A stretch of 48,099 nt of DNA. It comes from a virus. The notes under the pieces are model-generated. The model saw only the letters and a list, made by a program, of their open reading frames with translations. It ran no database searches and had not been told where the DNA came from. Shown here piece after piece: positions 38,373 to 45,470 of the stretch (its first letter is position 1; every line of letters begins with the position of its first letter). The position numbers and the translations under genes were made by a program. The stretch covers positions 1 through 48,099 of the IMG/VR virus record IMGVR_UViG_3300049215_000235; one strand, given 5' to 3'.

Positions 38373-39338
38373 TCAGCTCCGCTTCTCGTCGATGGCCTTC
38401 GCCAGCGCGCGCCATTCTGACTCACTCGGCTCGGGGATGTCGGCCGGCTGCTCTTCGTCCTTGCGCGGGACGTAGACGGGCGTGCCGCCCTCGAGCGTCC
38501 AGTGGCCGAACTTGGTCACGCCCTGCTGGCGGCAGTTGCAGAGCTCGTCCGGGTACGGGCAGAACTCCGTCGACCAGTGCGGGACGTACGACACGTTGAT
38601 GACGGGTGTCTTGAGCTGCTTGTTCAGCGTCAGCTTGAGCACGCGCTCCTGCACCGGCGCCAGGCGGTCCGTCACGAACTCGTGCGGGTCGAGGTCCGCC
38701 GCCCGGGGGTCGTTCCACGTCACCGGCAGGCTGCGCAGGTACGCCTCGGTCAGCGCCCACCGCTCGGCCATCACGCCCTCGACCAGCTCCTGCGGCAGCG
38801 GCGTCCCCTCTTGGAACGTCGGCTGCACGAAGCCGTCCTTGGCGCGCAGCTGCTGCGTCGGCAGGTAGAGCACGCCGAAGCCCACCACCAGCGGGATGCC
38901 CATGCGGGCGGCCGCCCACCAGTACGCGGAGGCTTGCCAGAGGTGGTCCTCCTTCATGCCGTCGCGCAGTACGTAGGCGATGCCCTCGGGCTTGATGGTC
39001 TTGTAGTCGACCAGGACGAAGCCACGTCGCTCGGCGTTCCAGAAGAACGCGTCCGCCGTGCCCGTCCATCCGGTGGGCATCCAGGCGTCGAGCTTGACCT
39101 CGTTCATCACGGGTGCAGACCGGAACGCAGACTCGAGCCAGCGGTGGGTCAGCGTCCCGATCATCAGGCGCGTGTCTCCCACGACGTCGCTCTCGAGCGT
39201 CGGCGCTCCGGCAGCCCGAAGCTGTGAATGTCTCAGCGAACCGCGAAGGTCGCCGGAGGGGTGGAGCAGACCGTCGGGAGGCCTGCGGTCGGCTGCGAGC
39301 GAGGCTCGGAGCGCGCCGACGGGATCGAAGTCGAGCAT
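38373..39338 (-). CDS. PD-(D/E)XK exonuclease (RecB/Cas4-like)
   Basis: 321 residues from ATG 39338; no strong ribosome site, but the hairpin at 39344 lies directly before it. Nuclease motifs: GTLTHRWLE (His), WTGTADAFF (Asp), GFVLVDYKTIKPEG (D-Y-K) and LWQASAYWWAAARMG (QxxxY-like). C-terminal Cys residues (FCPYPDELCNCRQQG) could hold a metal or Fe-S site as in Cas4. It probably makes 3' tails for the ERF protein. Confidence 0.8.
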   Translation of the reverse strand: MLDFDPVGALRASLAADRRPPDGLLHPSGDLRGSLRHSQLRAAGAPTLESDVVGDTRLMIGTLTHRWLESAFRSAPVMNEVKLDAWMPTGWTGTADAFFWNAERRGFVLVDYKTIKPEGIAYVLRDGMKEDHLWQASAYWWAAARMGIPLVVGFGVLYLPTQQLRAKDGFVQPTFQEGTPLPQELVEGVMAERWALTEAYLRSLPVTWNDPRAADLDPHEFVTDRLAPVQERVLKLTLNKQLKTPVINVSYVPHWSTEFCPYPDELCNCRQQGVTKFGHWTLEGGTPVYVPRKDEEQPADIPEPSESEWRALAKAIDEKRS

Positions 39339-39343
39339 GCAGT

Positions 39344-39387
39344 CATGGAGGCGCAAGTTTCGGAGACCCGCCCTTTGCGCCTGCATG
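39344..39387 (+). promoter_or_regulatory. Start-associated hairpin before exonuclease gene
   Basis: CATGGAGGCGCAA pairs with TTGCGCCTGCATG (one mismatch) around loop GTTTCGGAGACCCGCCC. It ends five bases before the ATG at 39338. The rest of the 160-bp gap up to 39504 shows nothing recognisable. Confidence 0.75.
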
Positions 39388-39504
39388 TACCGAAAGGGTG
39401 CAGAAACGCCGAAAGCCGCCCAACCATGCGCCCTGCGAGGGTACATGGTCGAGCGGCTTCGAGGTTCAGAACGTCATCGTAGTGCCCAGATCACGACGCC
39501 AGCC

Positions 39505-39888
39505 TCATACTTCCTCCTCGAAGTAGTTGTCGGAGACGCCGACGTGCTCTCCTGCGTCGTCGTGTGCGCTGCACAGCGCGGGCGCCAGGCCGAAGTAGGT
39601 CTTGCGCCTACTCGCCCTCGGCCCGCGGGTGATCGTCTCGACGCAGGTGGCCTCGCCGTCCGCGACCATCTGATCGAGAATCGGTCCGACCGATCGGTAA
39701 CCGCGGCCCGTCGCCTCTGCGACTTCGCGGGTGGTGACGCCCCGCCAGCCGTAGCCGGTCAGGTACTCGCGCACCGCGTCGGCCGTGCCCCCGTGCTTGC
39801 GCTCGGGCGGCGTGTAGACGATCCCGTGGTCGAGGTTGTTCCGGCGCATCGCCCGGTTGCTCTCGGCCAGGTACTGCTCCCAGGTCAC
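39505..39888 (-). CDS. Winged-helix-like DNA-binding protein
   Basis: 127 residues, GTG overlapping the upstream stop (GTGA). Residues 35-95 form a helix-turn-helix with wing: AVREYLTGYGWRGVTTREVA, EATGRGYRSVGPILDQMVAD, then a wing ending RRKTYFG. The Arg-rich wing and size suit a small transcription regulator of the leftward operon. Acidic C-terminus FEEEV. Confidence 0.7.
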   Translation of the reverse strand: MTWEQYLAESNRAMRRNNLDHGIVYTPPERKHGGTADAVREYLTGYGWRGVTTREVAEATGRGYRSVGPILDQMVADGEATCVETITRGPRASRRKTYFGLAPALCSAHDDAGEHVGVSDNYFEEEV

Positions 39889-40022
39889 GCTGACCTCCGC
39901 TCGCCCGTGCGGCGCTCGGGGCCGGTGTAGATGCCGCGCCCGATCTTGTCGGTGGCGGCCCGCAGCCGATCGTGGAAGCGTCGGTCTACTCCCAGCGGGT
40001 TCCTGCGCTCGGCGTCGGTCAT
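39885..40022 (-). CDS. Hypothetical small basic protein
   Basis: 45 residues, starts MTDAERRNPLGVDRRFHDRL and ends GPERRTGERRSA. Both ends overlap neighbours by four bases (ATGA, GTGA), strong support for coupled translation. Function unknown. Confidence 0.6.
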   Translation of the reverse strand: MTDAERRNPLGVDRRFHDRLRAATDKIGRGIYTGPERRTGERRSA

Positions 40023-40408
40023 GCCCGCCTCCACAGATTCAGCCCGCGCTGGGCCTCGCCGATCATGGCGTCCGTCAGCAGGCCGCAGCGCATGGCGTGG
40101 CGGACGTCGGCCACGAAGTCTCCGATCTCGGAGTCCTCGGGGCGGCGCGTGTTCACCTTGTAGCCCATGGCTGCGGCTACATCCTCGCGCCGGGCACCGC
40201 GCAGCATGAGGACGAGTGCGCCCTCGATGCCGTCGTACCCCCGCTCGGTCAGCTCCCGGAGGCGCTGCTTGCAGACGAACCGCTGGAACGGGGTGACCTC
40301 TCGGTCGTCCCGGCGCTTGAGTCCGCCGTGCAAGTGGCGCATCGGGTGCGGGACATGGAAGTCCCGCTCGAGCTGGCCCGCGATCTCATCGCAGGTTATG
40401 CTCAACAT
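40019..40408 (-). CDS. Hypothetical helical protein
   Basis: 129 residues, ATG after GAAAGGAACCGCA. All-helical prediction, with PFQRFVCKQRLRELTERGYD and a possible helix-turn-helix around GARREDVAAAMGYKVNTRR, followed by VADVRHAMRCGLLTDAMIGE. A DNA-binding or replication-accessory role is possible; not recognised. Confidence 0.65.
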   Translation of the reverse strand: MLSITCDEIAGQLERDFHVPHPMRHLHGGLKRRDDREVTPFQRFVCKQRLRELTERGYDGIEGALVLMLRGARREDVAAAMGYKVNTRRPEDSEIGDFVADVRHAMRCGLLTDAMIGEAQRGLNLWRRA

Positions 40409-40480
40409 TGCGGTTCCTTTCGTGACAGTGGGGTTCCGCGAGTAACCGCCTCGTCCCGGGTGCCAGCCCGGGGCGGGGCT

Positions 40481-40777
40481 TCACAACCACCAGCTGATGC
40501 CGGCCACCACCTTCCGAATCTGCACTCTGGTCAGCGGCTTGTGCTTGTACCGCTCGCCCTCTCGTTCGATGTCATCGAGAGTCTCGGCGAGGTCGATCAG
40601 TGTCTTCTCCGGGAAGCCAAGCTCCCAAGCGGTGTAGAGCACTCCCTCGGTCCCGTATCGACGGGCGTGTTTGATGAGAGTCTCGACAGACACCTTGGGA
40701 GCTGGCTCCCGACGACCTTGCGGCCTGGCCGCTGAGAGACGGGCGAGTGCTCGGTCGATCGCTCGGTTGTCTTGCAT
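40481..40777 (-). CDS. Hypothetical protein
   Basis: 98 residues, ATG after CAAGGAACAAG. Helical, with VETLIKHARRYGTEGVLYTA, WELGFPEKTLIDLAETLDDI and a basic tail ending VAGISWWL. It follows the long intergenic region with the 11-bp inverted repeat, so it probably opens a transcription unit. Confidence 0.65.
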   Translation of the reverse strand: MQDNRAIDRALARLSAARPQGRREPAPKVSVETLIKHARRYGTEGVLYTAWELGFPEKTLIDLAETLDDIEREGERYKHKPLTRVQIRKVVAGISWWL

Positions 40778-40845
40778 CTTGTTCCTTGCTCTCTTGTTAT
40801 CGACGGTGGAGACGTCTCCCGGTCCCCCGTGTGAGGGATTTGTGA

Positions 40846-40876
40846 GGAGGGTGTAAAGCTCGGCCTTACACCCTCC
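40846..40876. promoter_or_regulatory. Operator-like 11-bp inverted repeat
   Basis: GGAGGGTGTAA (40846-40856) and TTACACCCTCC (40866-40876), 9-base spacer, with a further CCACACCCTCC half-site just after. It lies in the 234-bp gap before the gene at 40777. A second hairpin, GAGATGAGCCG/CGGCTCAGCTCTC, follows at 40893-40920 and may end the transcript of the secreted-protein gene. Nothing else is recognised in the gap. Confidence 0.6.
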
Positions 40877-41011
40877 CCACACCCTCCCCACCGGAGATGA
40901 GCCGTGCGGCTCAGCTCTCTACGCGCCGGTGACCTAATTCGCCTAGTTCGTCGATCATCTTGGCCGCCGTTGCTCACGCAGAGCGTGGCGGTGTCGTTGC
41001 CCAGGCGACCC

Positions 41012-41731
41012 TTAGAGGCTCCCGTAGTTGCCGGGGGCGGCCGCGTGCTTGGCGGCCAGCAGCTTACCGTGGCCGCGGATCGTCATGAAGCTGAAGCCCA
41101 GGACGTGCACGCCTTTGGTCGTGAACTCGTGGTGCGCCCGGACGGTGTGCCGGATGGTGACGTACCGGTTGGTCACGAAGCTGAAGTAGCGGAACGTGAA
41201 CTGCACCGAGCGGTTTGACTTGCGGTTATCGAACCGCGCCTTGTAGAACGGGTCGCCGTAGGGTCCGATGAAGCTCGCCCGCGGTGCGTAGTGGGCGACG
41301 CAGCCGTTCTTGACGGTGCAGGGCTTGGGGCAGGTGCCCAGCTGCTTACAGGTCGGGACGGTCTTGCAGGAGGCCGGTAGCGTCACCGACGCGTAGGCCA
41401 GGTTGCCGGTGGCGTCTCCCGCGGTCGCGTACTCGGACTCGCTGACAACCGTGCCAGCATCCGAGTCGGGATACGTAGATGTGGTCTGGAACGGCACGCC
41501 ACCACCCGTGCCAAGCCCGTTGAGGCGGGCGCCGACCGCGATGCCAGCAGACCAGTGAGGCACGTCGCTCGCGCTGCCCAGCATCGCCGTCCAAGTGACG
41601 GTGAACGTGCCGGTGGTCGGGTCGCACACGGTCGAGCCGGACATCGAGTTGGTGTTGCAGGCGTTCGCCACGGCGGCGAACGAACACGCGAGCAGGGTGG
41701 CCACTGCGAGGGCCAAAAGTCGCTTCTTCAC
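41012..41731 (-). CDS. Secreted Cys-rich protein
   Basis: 239 residues, GTG after AAAGGAGCAAAC. Clear Sec signal peptide: KKRLLALAVATLLACSFAAV then ANA, with likely cleavage before or at Cys25. The mature part is beta-rich (TGTFTVTWTAMLGSASDVPH), has a Cys cluster at about 130-155 (CKTVPTCKQLGTCPKPCTVK) and a Tyr/Phe/Arg-rich C-terminal half (FTFRYFSFVTNRYVTIRHTV). An exported phage protein next to the integrase suggests lysogenic conversion or superinfection exclusion; inference. Family not recognised. Confidence 0.75.
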   Translation of the reverse strand: MKKRLLALAVATLLACSFAAVANACNTNSMSGSTVCDPTTGTFTVTWTAMLGSASDVPHWSAGIAVGARLNGLGTGGGVPFQTTSTYPDSDAGTVVSESEYATAGDATGNLAYASVTLPASCKTVPTCKQLGTCPKPCTVKNGCVAHYAPRASFIGPYGDPFYKARFDNRKSNRSVQFTFRYFSFVTNRYVTIRHTVRAHHEFTTKGVHVLGFSFMTIRGHGKLLAAKHAAAPGNYGSL

Positions 41732-41744
41732 GTTTGCTCCTTTC

Positions 41745-41779
41745 GGGTCGCAGGTTTCCGAGACCGGGGCGTGCGACCC
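41745..41779 (+). promoter_or_regulatory. Start-associated hairpin before secreted-protein gene
   Basis: GGGTCGCA (41745-41752) pairs perfectly with TGCGACCC (41772-41779) around loop GGTTTCCGAGACCGGGGCG. The arms differ in sequence from other copies yet still pair. Confidence 0.75.
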
Positions 41780-41807
41780 TATGCCGCCCGCGGCCTGCAC
41801 CACATGA

Positions 41808-41827
41808 CAAGGGTGCAAAATGGGGTC
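41808..41827. promoter_or_regulatory. Shared AGGGTGCAAAATGGG motif, second copy
   Basis: CAAGGGTGCAAAATGGGGTC, 77 bases upstream of the secreted-protein start. It matches the copies at 2192 and 47411, all upstream of leftward genes. Possible operator or upstream promoter element. Confidence 0.6.
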
Positions 41828-41841
41828 GCTTCGACACATGC

Positions 41842-41869
41842 TTGCGACCCGGGAGCGGGCTGGTAGACT
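41842..41869 (+). promoter_or_regulatory. Promoter for integrase
   Basis: TTGCGA (41842-41847), a 16-base spacer, then TAGACT (41864-41869) preceded by TGG as an extended -10. Points rightward toward the only rightward gene in this arm. Confidence 0.55.
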
Positions 41870-41953
41870 CGAACGGTTAGATCAATGCGCCCGGAATCCG
41901 ACGAAACGCCACCCGTTGTGAGGACGGGCCGTCACCCGACGGAGGGATGCGCC

Positions 41954-42802
41954 ATGGCTCTCACCACGCCGACCCAAGAACTCATGATCTTCGATGCCTA
42001 CCTTACCCGCATGGAGCGACGTCGCCGCGAGGACGAGTCGATCCAGAACTACGCCTACCACGCCCGCCGGTTCACCGGCTGGTGCAGTAGCGCCGGCCTC
42101 GACCCGTGCCGTGTGACCACGGACGACCTCGAGGACTACTTCGCCGAGATGCTCGACGAGTATTCGCCAGGGACTATGCGCAACCACCTGAAGTCCCTTC
42201 GCTCCGCCTACCGATACGCTCAGCGGCGGGGAGTCGTGACCTCCGACCCGACGGTGGAGGTAGTGATTCCGCAGGAGGCGGACCGCGAGCCGGTCGTCAT
42301 CACCGAGCCAGAGCTTCGCGCCATCAAGGGCGCGTGTCGTGACTGGGACGACCTCGCTCTATTCGCGCTGCTGGCCTACGCGGGCCTGCGTCGCGTCGAG
42401 ATCCGCCGCCTACGCTGGGAACATCTCAACTTCAAGACCGCCACGCTCACCGTCGAGCGCGGCAAGATGAACAAGCTCCGGAAGGTGCCGATCCACCCGG
42501 AGCTTGCCACCATCCTACGAGACGGGCAGTTCAACCTGCTCGCCCCCGTCCTGCCCGGCCGGGCTGGCGGTCAGCTGTCGCAGGGTGCGATGCACTACCG
42601 CCTCCACCGGCTGGGCCGTCCGGCTCACGACTTCCGCCGCACGGTCGCCTCGAGTCTGTTCCGCAACGGTGTCCACACGGACACCATCGACAAGATCATG
42701 GGCTGGTCGCCGCGGGTAGTGCGTACCCGGTACTACCAGCACCACGCCGACGCCGACCTCCAGGCTGCCATCCTCCGGCTCTACGCCGACGATCCGGTGT
42801 AG
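41954..42802 (+). CDS. int: Tyrosine recombinase / integrase
   Basis: 282 residues from ATG 41954, which has GGAGGG nine bases upstream; an ATG at 41885 lacks one. N-terminal SAM-like core-binding domain (ESIQNYAYHARRFTGWCSSA; MRNHLKSLRSAYRYAQRRG). Catalytic domain has Arg146 in YAGLRRVEIRRL, a Lys in the beta-hairpin GKMNKLRKVPI, His225-x-x-Arg228 in AHDFRRT, Trp251 in IMGWSP and Tyr260/261 in RTRYYQH. No long arm-type N-terminal domain, so it resembles Xer-like recombinases. It indicates temperate lifestyle or dimer/plasmid resolution; no attachment core could be identified by eye. Confidence 0.9.
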   Translation: MALTTPTQELMIFDAYLTRMERRRREDESIQNYAYHARRFTGWCSSAGLDPCRVTTDDLEDYFAEMLDEYSPGTMRNHLKSLRSAYRYAQRRGVVTSDPTVEVVIPQEADREPVVITEPELRAIKGACRDWDDLALFALLAYAGLRRVEIRRLRWEHLNFKTATLTVERGKMNKLRKVPIHPELATILRDGQFNLLAPVLPGRAGGQLSQGAMHYRLHRLGRPAHDFRRTVASSLFRNGVHTDTIDKIMGWSPRVVRTRYYQHHADADLQAAILRLYADDPV

Positions 42803-42837
42803 CCGCTCGGCGTGCTTGCGGGCCTCGACACTCTCGC

Positions 42838-42978
42838 TCACCGTGTCGGTCCGTACATCGTGTTCAGCCACTGCTTCTCCCTTCGCTCGATCCGTACGTG
42901 GCGTTGCACTACTCGTCGGTCGAGCCGTGGTAGCACCGCAACGGTGCCGTCTGCACCCACAGCCCAGCCCATGCTCAC
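42838..42978 (-). CDS. Hypothetical small protein after ligase
   Basis: 46 residues, GTG after AGGAGGCCACCGAA, so a very good ribosome site. Starts MSMGWAVGADGTVAVLPRLD; basic C-terminus (RHVRIERREKQWLNTMYG). It is the last gene of the Ku-ligase operon and converges with the integrase. Function unknown. Confidence 0.6.
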   Translation of the reverse strand: MSMGWAVGADGTVAVLPRLDRRVVQRHVRIERREKQWLNTMYGPTR

Positions 42979-43006
42979 TTCGGTGGCCTCCTAGACCGTC
43001 GTCGAG

Positions 43007-43876
43007 TTACGCCAGGCACTCATCTGGCGTCTTGTCTGTCCGCACCCGCTTGAACTGCGGGTGCCTGTAGCTGCCGCTGGCGAGCTTGCCCATGTGAGCG
43101 ATCTCGATGACCGTGCCCACCAGCTTGCCCTCCGCGTGGAGGGCGGTGAAGCGTTCGCGCTCGGCGTCCGTCATGCCGGAGCAGCGGCCGACCTCGACCA
43201 GCTGCCCGTCCGGTCCGACCAGCCCGAAGGTCAGCGCACCCAGGAGGCCTGCGTACTTGCCCTGCCCTGCCGTGGTGCCGGTGACGATCACGTCCACCGT
43301 GTCGACCGCCTTGATCTTGACCCAGCCCTTGCCGCGCTGGCCGCTGGCGTACTTGGCGCGGGGATCCTTGACGATCGCGCCCTCCCAGCCAGCCTCGATC
43401 AGCGCCTGCACCGCCTCGGCGGAGTAGGGCACCTGCGGGGTGAGCTGCACCGCGTCGCTGGCGCACGCTGCGACCACCGCCTCGGCCAGCCCCCGCCGCC
43501 AGATGAGTCCTTGGTCGCGGACATCGTACCCGCCAAGCTCGAGGACGTCGAACACCACGTAGGTCAGATCGTTCGTGACCTTGCTCGAGCTGCCCAGTAC
43601 TGTCTGCACAGCCGACCAGTCGTTTCCCTCTGTAGTCAGCTTGCAGATTTCGCCGTCCACCACCGTGTTCGGCGGCAGGATGCGGAGGGCGTCCTCGATG
43701 TTCGGGCAGTGTCCGCTCTTGTCGGCGCCCGTCCGCGCATAGAGTCTCACGTTTCCGAGACCATCAACGTGAGCCAGAATGCGGTGCCCGTCGTACTTCG
43801 GCTCCATGAGCGCGCCCGGGATCAGATCCGGGTCGCCAGACTTTGCAAGTTGCGGAGTTTTACTGGTAATCTTCAT
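43007..43876 (-). CDS. lig: ATP-dependent DNA ligase
   Basis: 289 residues, ATG after GGAGGGCTAC. Nucleotidyltransferase motifs: I EPKYDGHR with adenylated Lys27, Ia near LYARTG, III YVVFDVLELGG, IV WEGAIVKDP, V WVKIKAV; the OB-fold follows (VDVIVTGTTAGQGKYAGLLG; GTVIEIAHMG). It is the minimal core as in the ligase domain of LigD, without primase or phosphoesterase domains. It lies directly downstream of a Ku gene. Together they would join double-strand ends, probably genome ends or breaks. Confidence 0.9.
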   Translation of the reverse strand: MKITSKTPQLAKSGDPDLIPGALMEPKYDGHRILAHVDGLGNVRLYARTGADKSGHCPNIEDALRILPPNTVVDGEICKLTTEGNDWSAVQTVLGSSSKVTNDLTYVVFDVLELGGYDVRDQGLIWRRGLAEAVVAACASDAVQLTPQVPYSAEAVQALIEAGWEGAIVKDPRAKYASGQRGKGWVKIKAVDTVDVIVTGTTAGQGKYAGLLGALTFGLVGPDGQLVEVGRCSGMTDAERERFTALHAEGKLVGTVIEIAHMGKLASGSYRHPQFKRVRTDKTPDECLA

Positions 43877-43896
43877 GTAGCCCTCCATAGGGGTGA

Positions 43897-43942
43897 GCAA
43901 AGGGTCGGGGGTTTCCGTCGCAGGTTTCCACCGGCCCTTTGC
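43897..43942 (+). promoter_or_regulatory. Start-associated hairpin before ligase gene
   Basis: GCAAAGGG (43897-43904) pairs with CCCTTTGC (43935-43942). The loop holds a duplicated GGTTTCC word. It ends about 20 bases before the ligase start, with CCTATGGAGG between. Confidence 0.65.
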
Positions 43943-43945
43943 GGT

Positions 43946-44803
43946 TTATTTACGCGCCTTCACCTTCTTCGGTGCGGCCTTCGGTGCGGCCGCCAGCGAT
44001 GCGGTCAGGGCCGCCATCAGGTCGGACGCCGGCGTCTCGGTCGGTGTGACCTCGGCCACCGTGACCGCGCCCTTCTCGCCCTTCTCGGCGATCGCGGCCT
44101 CCATGGCCTCGCCATACTCGTCCTTGACCTCGCTCCATGCGAAGTCGTCCGGGATGGCATCGAACAGCTGCGCCGCCATCGCACTCAGTTCGGCGCTGGG
44201 CTTGGGCATCTGCGCCACCGCCGTGCTGACGGTCTCCACGTTGCCCCACCGCACCTGGGCGTGGTAGGCCAGCGTCTGCGCCACCAGGCAGCCGTACACA
44301 TCGCTCCACCGGATGGCGAACACCTTGGTGGTGCCGCGCTCGGTGACCCGTCCGATGAAGACTCGTCCGTCGTTGCCCGCGCGGTCGCGCAGGTACTCGC
44401 AGACCAGCAGGTATGCCTCGTCCTGCGTCTTGTCCTCGGGCCATGCCAGGTGAGTGCTCTGCACCCACTCGCTTGGAACCTCGGACTCGTGCAGGTTCGC
44501 CACCAGCTCGATTGTGTCCGTGCCTTCGAGCTTCGGGCACTCCGACTCGTCCAGCGTCACGAAGCCGTCACCGTAGGCGTAGGCCGTGTGGAGCTGGGCG
44601 CGCTCGTAGATCGTGCCGTCCTCCGTGCGGTAGACCTGCTTCACCCGCTCATCGTTCGGGCCAAGCAGCGTACCGCTGACTCGGGTCGACGCATCCAACG
44701 CCGGACCCATGGCGATCCCGACCGACACCAGGCCGAAGCGGAGTGTCCGCTTGCCCGACGTCGCCCGGAGCGCCACCGACTTAGGCGTGACCGCCTTCGC
44801 CAT
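43946..44803 (-). CDS. ku: Ku protein (non-homologous end joining)
   Basis: 285 residues, ATG after GGAGGTGCAAC. Bacterial Ku core features: LRFGLVSVGIAMGPALDAS at the N-terminus, RTEDGTIYERAQLHTAYAYG then DGFVTLDESECPKLEGTDTI, and the bridge region RVFIGRVTERGTTKVFAIRW then VYGCLVAQTLAYHAQVRW. The C-terminal tail is Ala/Pro/Lys-rich (APKAAPKKVKARK), as in Ku proteins that bind DNA with a basic tail. Forms a dimeric ring on duplex ends and recruits ligase; the ligase gene is immediately downstream. Confidence 0.85.
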   Translation of the reverse strand: MAKAVTPKSVALRATSGKRTLRFGLVSVGIAMGPALDASTRVSGTLLGPNDERVKQVYRTEDGTIYERAQLHTAYAYGDGFVTLDESECPKLEGTDTIELVANLHESEVPSEWVQSTHLAWPEDKTQDEAYLLVCEYLRDRAGNDGRVFIGRVTERGTTKVFAIRWSDVYGCLVAQTLAYHAQVRWGNVETVSTAVAQMPKPSAELSAMAAQLFDAIPDDFAWSEVKDEYGEAMEAAIAEKGEKGAVTVAEVTPTETPASDLMAALTASLAAAPKAAPKKVKARK

Positions 44804-44820
44804 GTTGCACCTCCGTCTCC

Positions 44821-44853
44821 GTGTCGCAGGTTTCCGGTAGTGGGTGTGTGAGC
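44821..44853 (+). promoter_or_regulatory. Start-associated hairpin (weak) before Ku gene
   Basis: TCGCAGGTTTCCGGTAGTGG carries the loop signature but the arms pair poorly. It lies 18 bases before the Ku ATG. Confidence 0.5.
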
Positions 44854-44855
44854 CG

Positions 44856-45101
44856 TTATGCCGCGGCTGCGCCGTCGTCGGTGATCGCCTCGCCGTCGTC
44901 GGTGATCGCCTCGCCGATGGGCTGCGGCATCTCGCCGCACAGAGCCGACCATGCGCCCTCCAACGTGTCCGCGATCTGCTCGATGCTCTCGGGCACGCCC
45001 TCAAACTCGCGGATCGCGCTGCGCAGCGTCATGACGAGATCGAAGACCTCTCCGCAGTGGAACGTCGCGCTGATGTGCTTGGGGATGGGCTGCGCCTTCA
45101 C
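44856..45101 (-). CDS. Hypothetical acidic protein
   Basis: 81 residues, ATG two bases after the upstream stop, with AAAGGAAT upstream. Helical (FDLVMTLRSAIREFEGVPES; IEQIADTLEGAWSALCGEMP). A 21-bp duplication (44871-44912) gives two EAITDDG units near the C-terminus. Function unknown. Confidence 0.6.
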   Translation of the reverse strand: MKAQPIPKHISATFHCGEVFDLVMTLRSAIREFEGVPESIEQIADTLEGAWSALCGEMPQPIGEAITDDGEAITDDGAAAA

Positions 45102-45102
45102 T

Positions 45103-45315
45103 TCACTCGATTCCTTTCAGGTTCGCCCGCTTGCGGCAACCGTCGCCGATCACGACGAAGCGGTCGTCCGTGCGGATGGTGGCCTGGTGCCGCTCGGTGG
45201 CCTGGTGCCACTCGGTGGCCTGGTGCCACTCGTTGCGCAGCACCCGGGTCGTCCGGCCGGTTCGGGTTATCCCAGTCATCTCAGTCATCCCAGTCATCCC
45301 AGTCATCCCAGTCAT
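45103..45315 (-). CDS. Repeat-bearing small protein
   Basis: 70 residues, ATG overlapping the upstream stop. It opens with four to five MTG units from a 9-bp tandem (45271-45315) and continues through three EWHQAT-type units from an 18-bp tandem (about 45178-45232). The C-terminal segment DDRFVVIGDGCRKRANLKG looks like an ordered small domain. With several ATGs in the repeat the true start is uncertain. Confidence 0.5.
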   Translation of the reverse strand: MTGMTGMTGMTEMTGITRTGRTTRVLRNEWHQATEWHQATERHQATIRTDDRFVVIGDGCRKRANLKGIE

Positions 45316-45452
45316 CGCCCTGCCGGAACCTCGACCGGCTGAGCGGGGGTGGGGTCGGGAAGCTCGACCGGCGCGTTCTCGCGCTCGCGCTCCGGCGCGG
45401 TGACGATCTTCTCGTCGCCCTGCTCGCCGATTTCCATGCACTTCGAGTCCAT
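45312..45452 (-). CDS. Hypothetical small acidic protein
   Basis: 46 residues, ATG after GGAGGACAGGACACG. Starts MDSKCMEIGEQGDEKIVTAP; Glu/Pro-rich C-terminal half (ENAPVELPDPTPAQPVEVPA). Its stop overlaps the next ATG. Function unknown. Confidence 0.6.
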   Translation of the reverse strand: MDSKCMEIGEQGDEKIVTAPERERENAPVELPDPTPAQPVEVPAGR

Positions 45453-45470
45453 CGTGTCCTGTCCTCCTAT

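Noticed and set aside
41860-41885. tRNA-like end near the integrase (GACTCGAACGG)
   Set aside because: Resembles a T-arm word only by chance; no acceptor, anticodon or D-arm pairing is present.
42515-42871. 118-residue minus-strand frame inside the integrase gene
   Set aside because: Overlaps the catalytic half of the integrase on the opposite strand; the start region is better explained by the 46-residue gene at 42838-42978.
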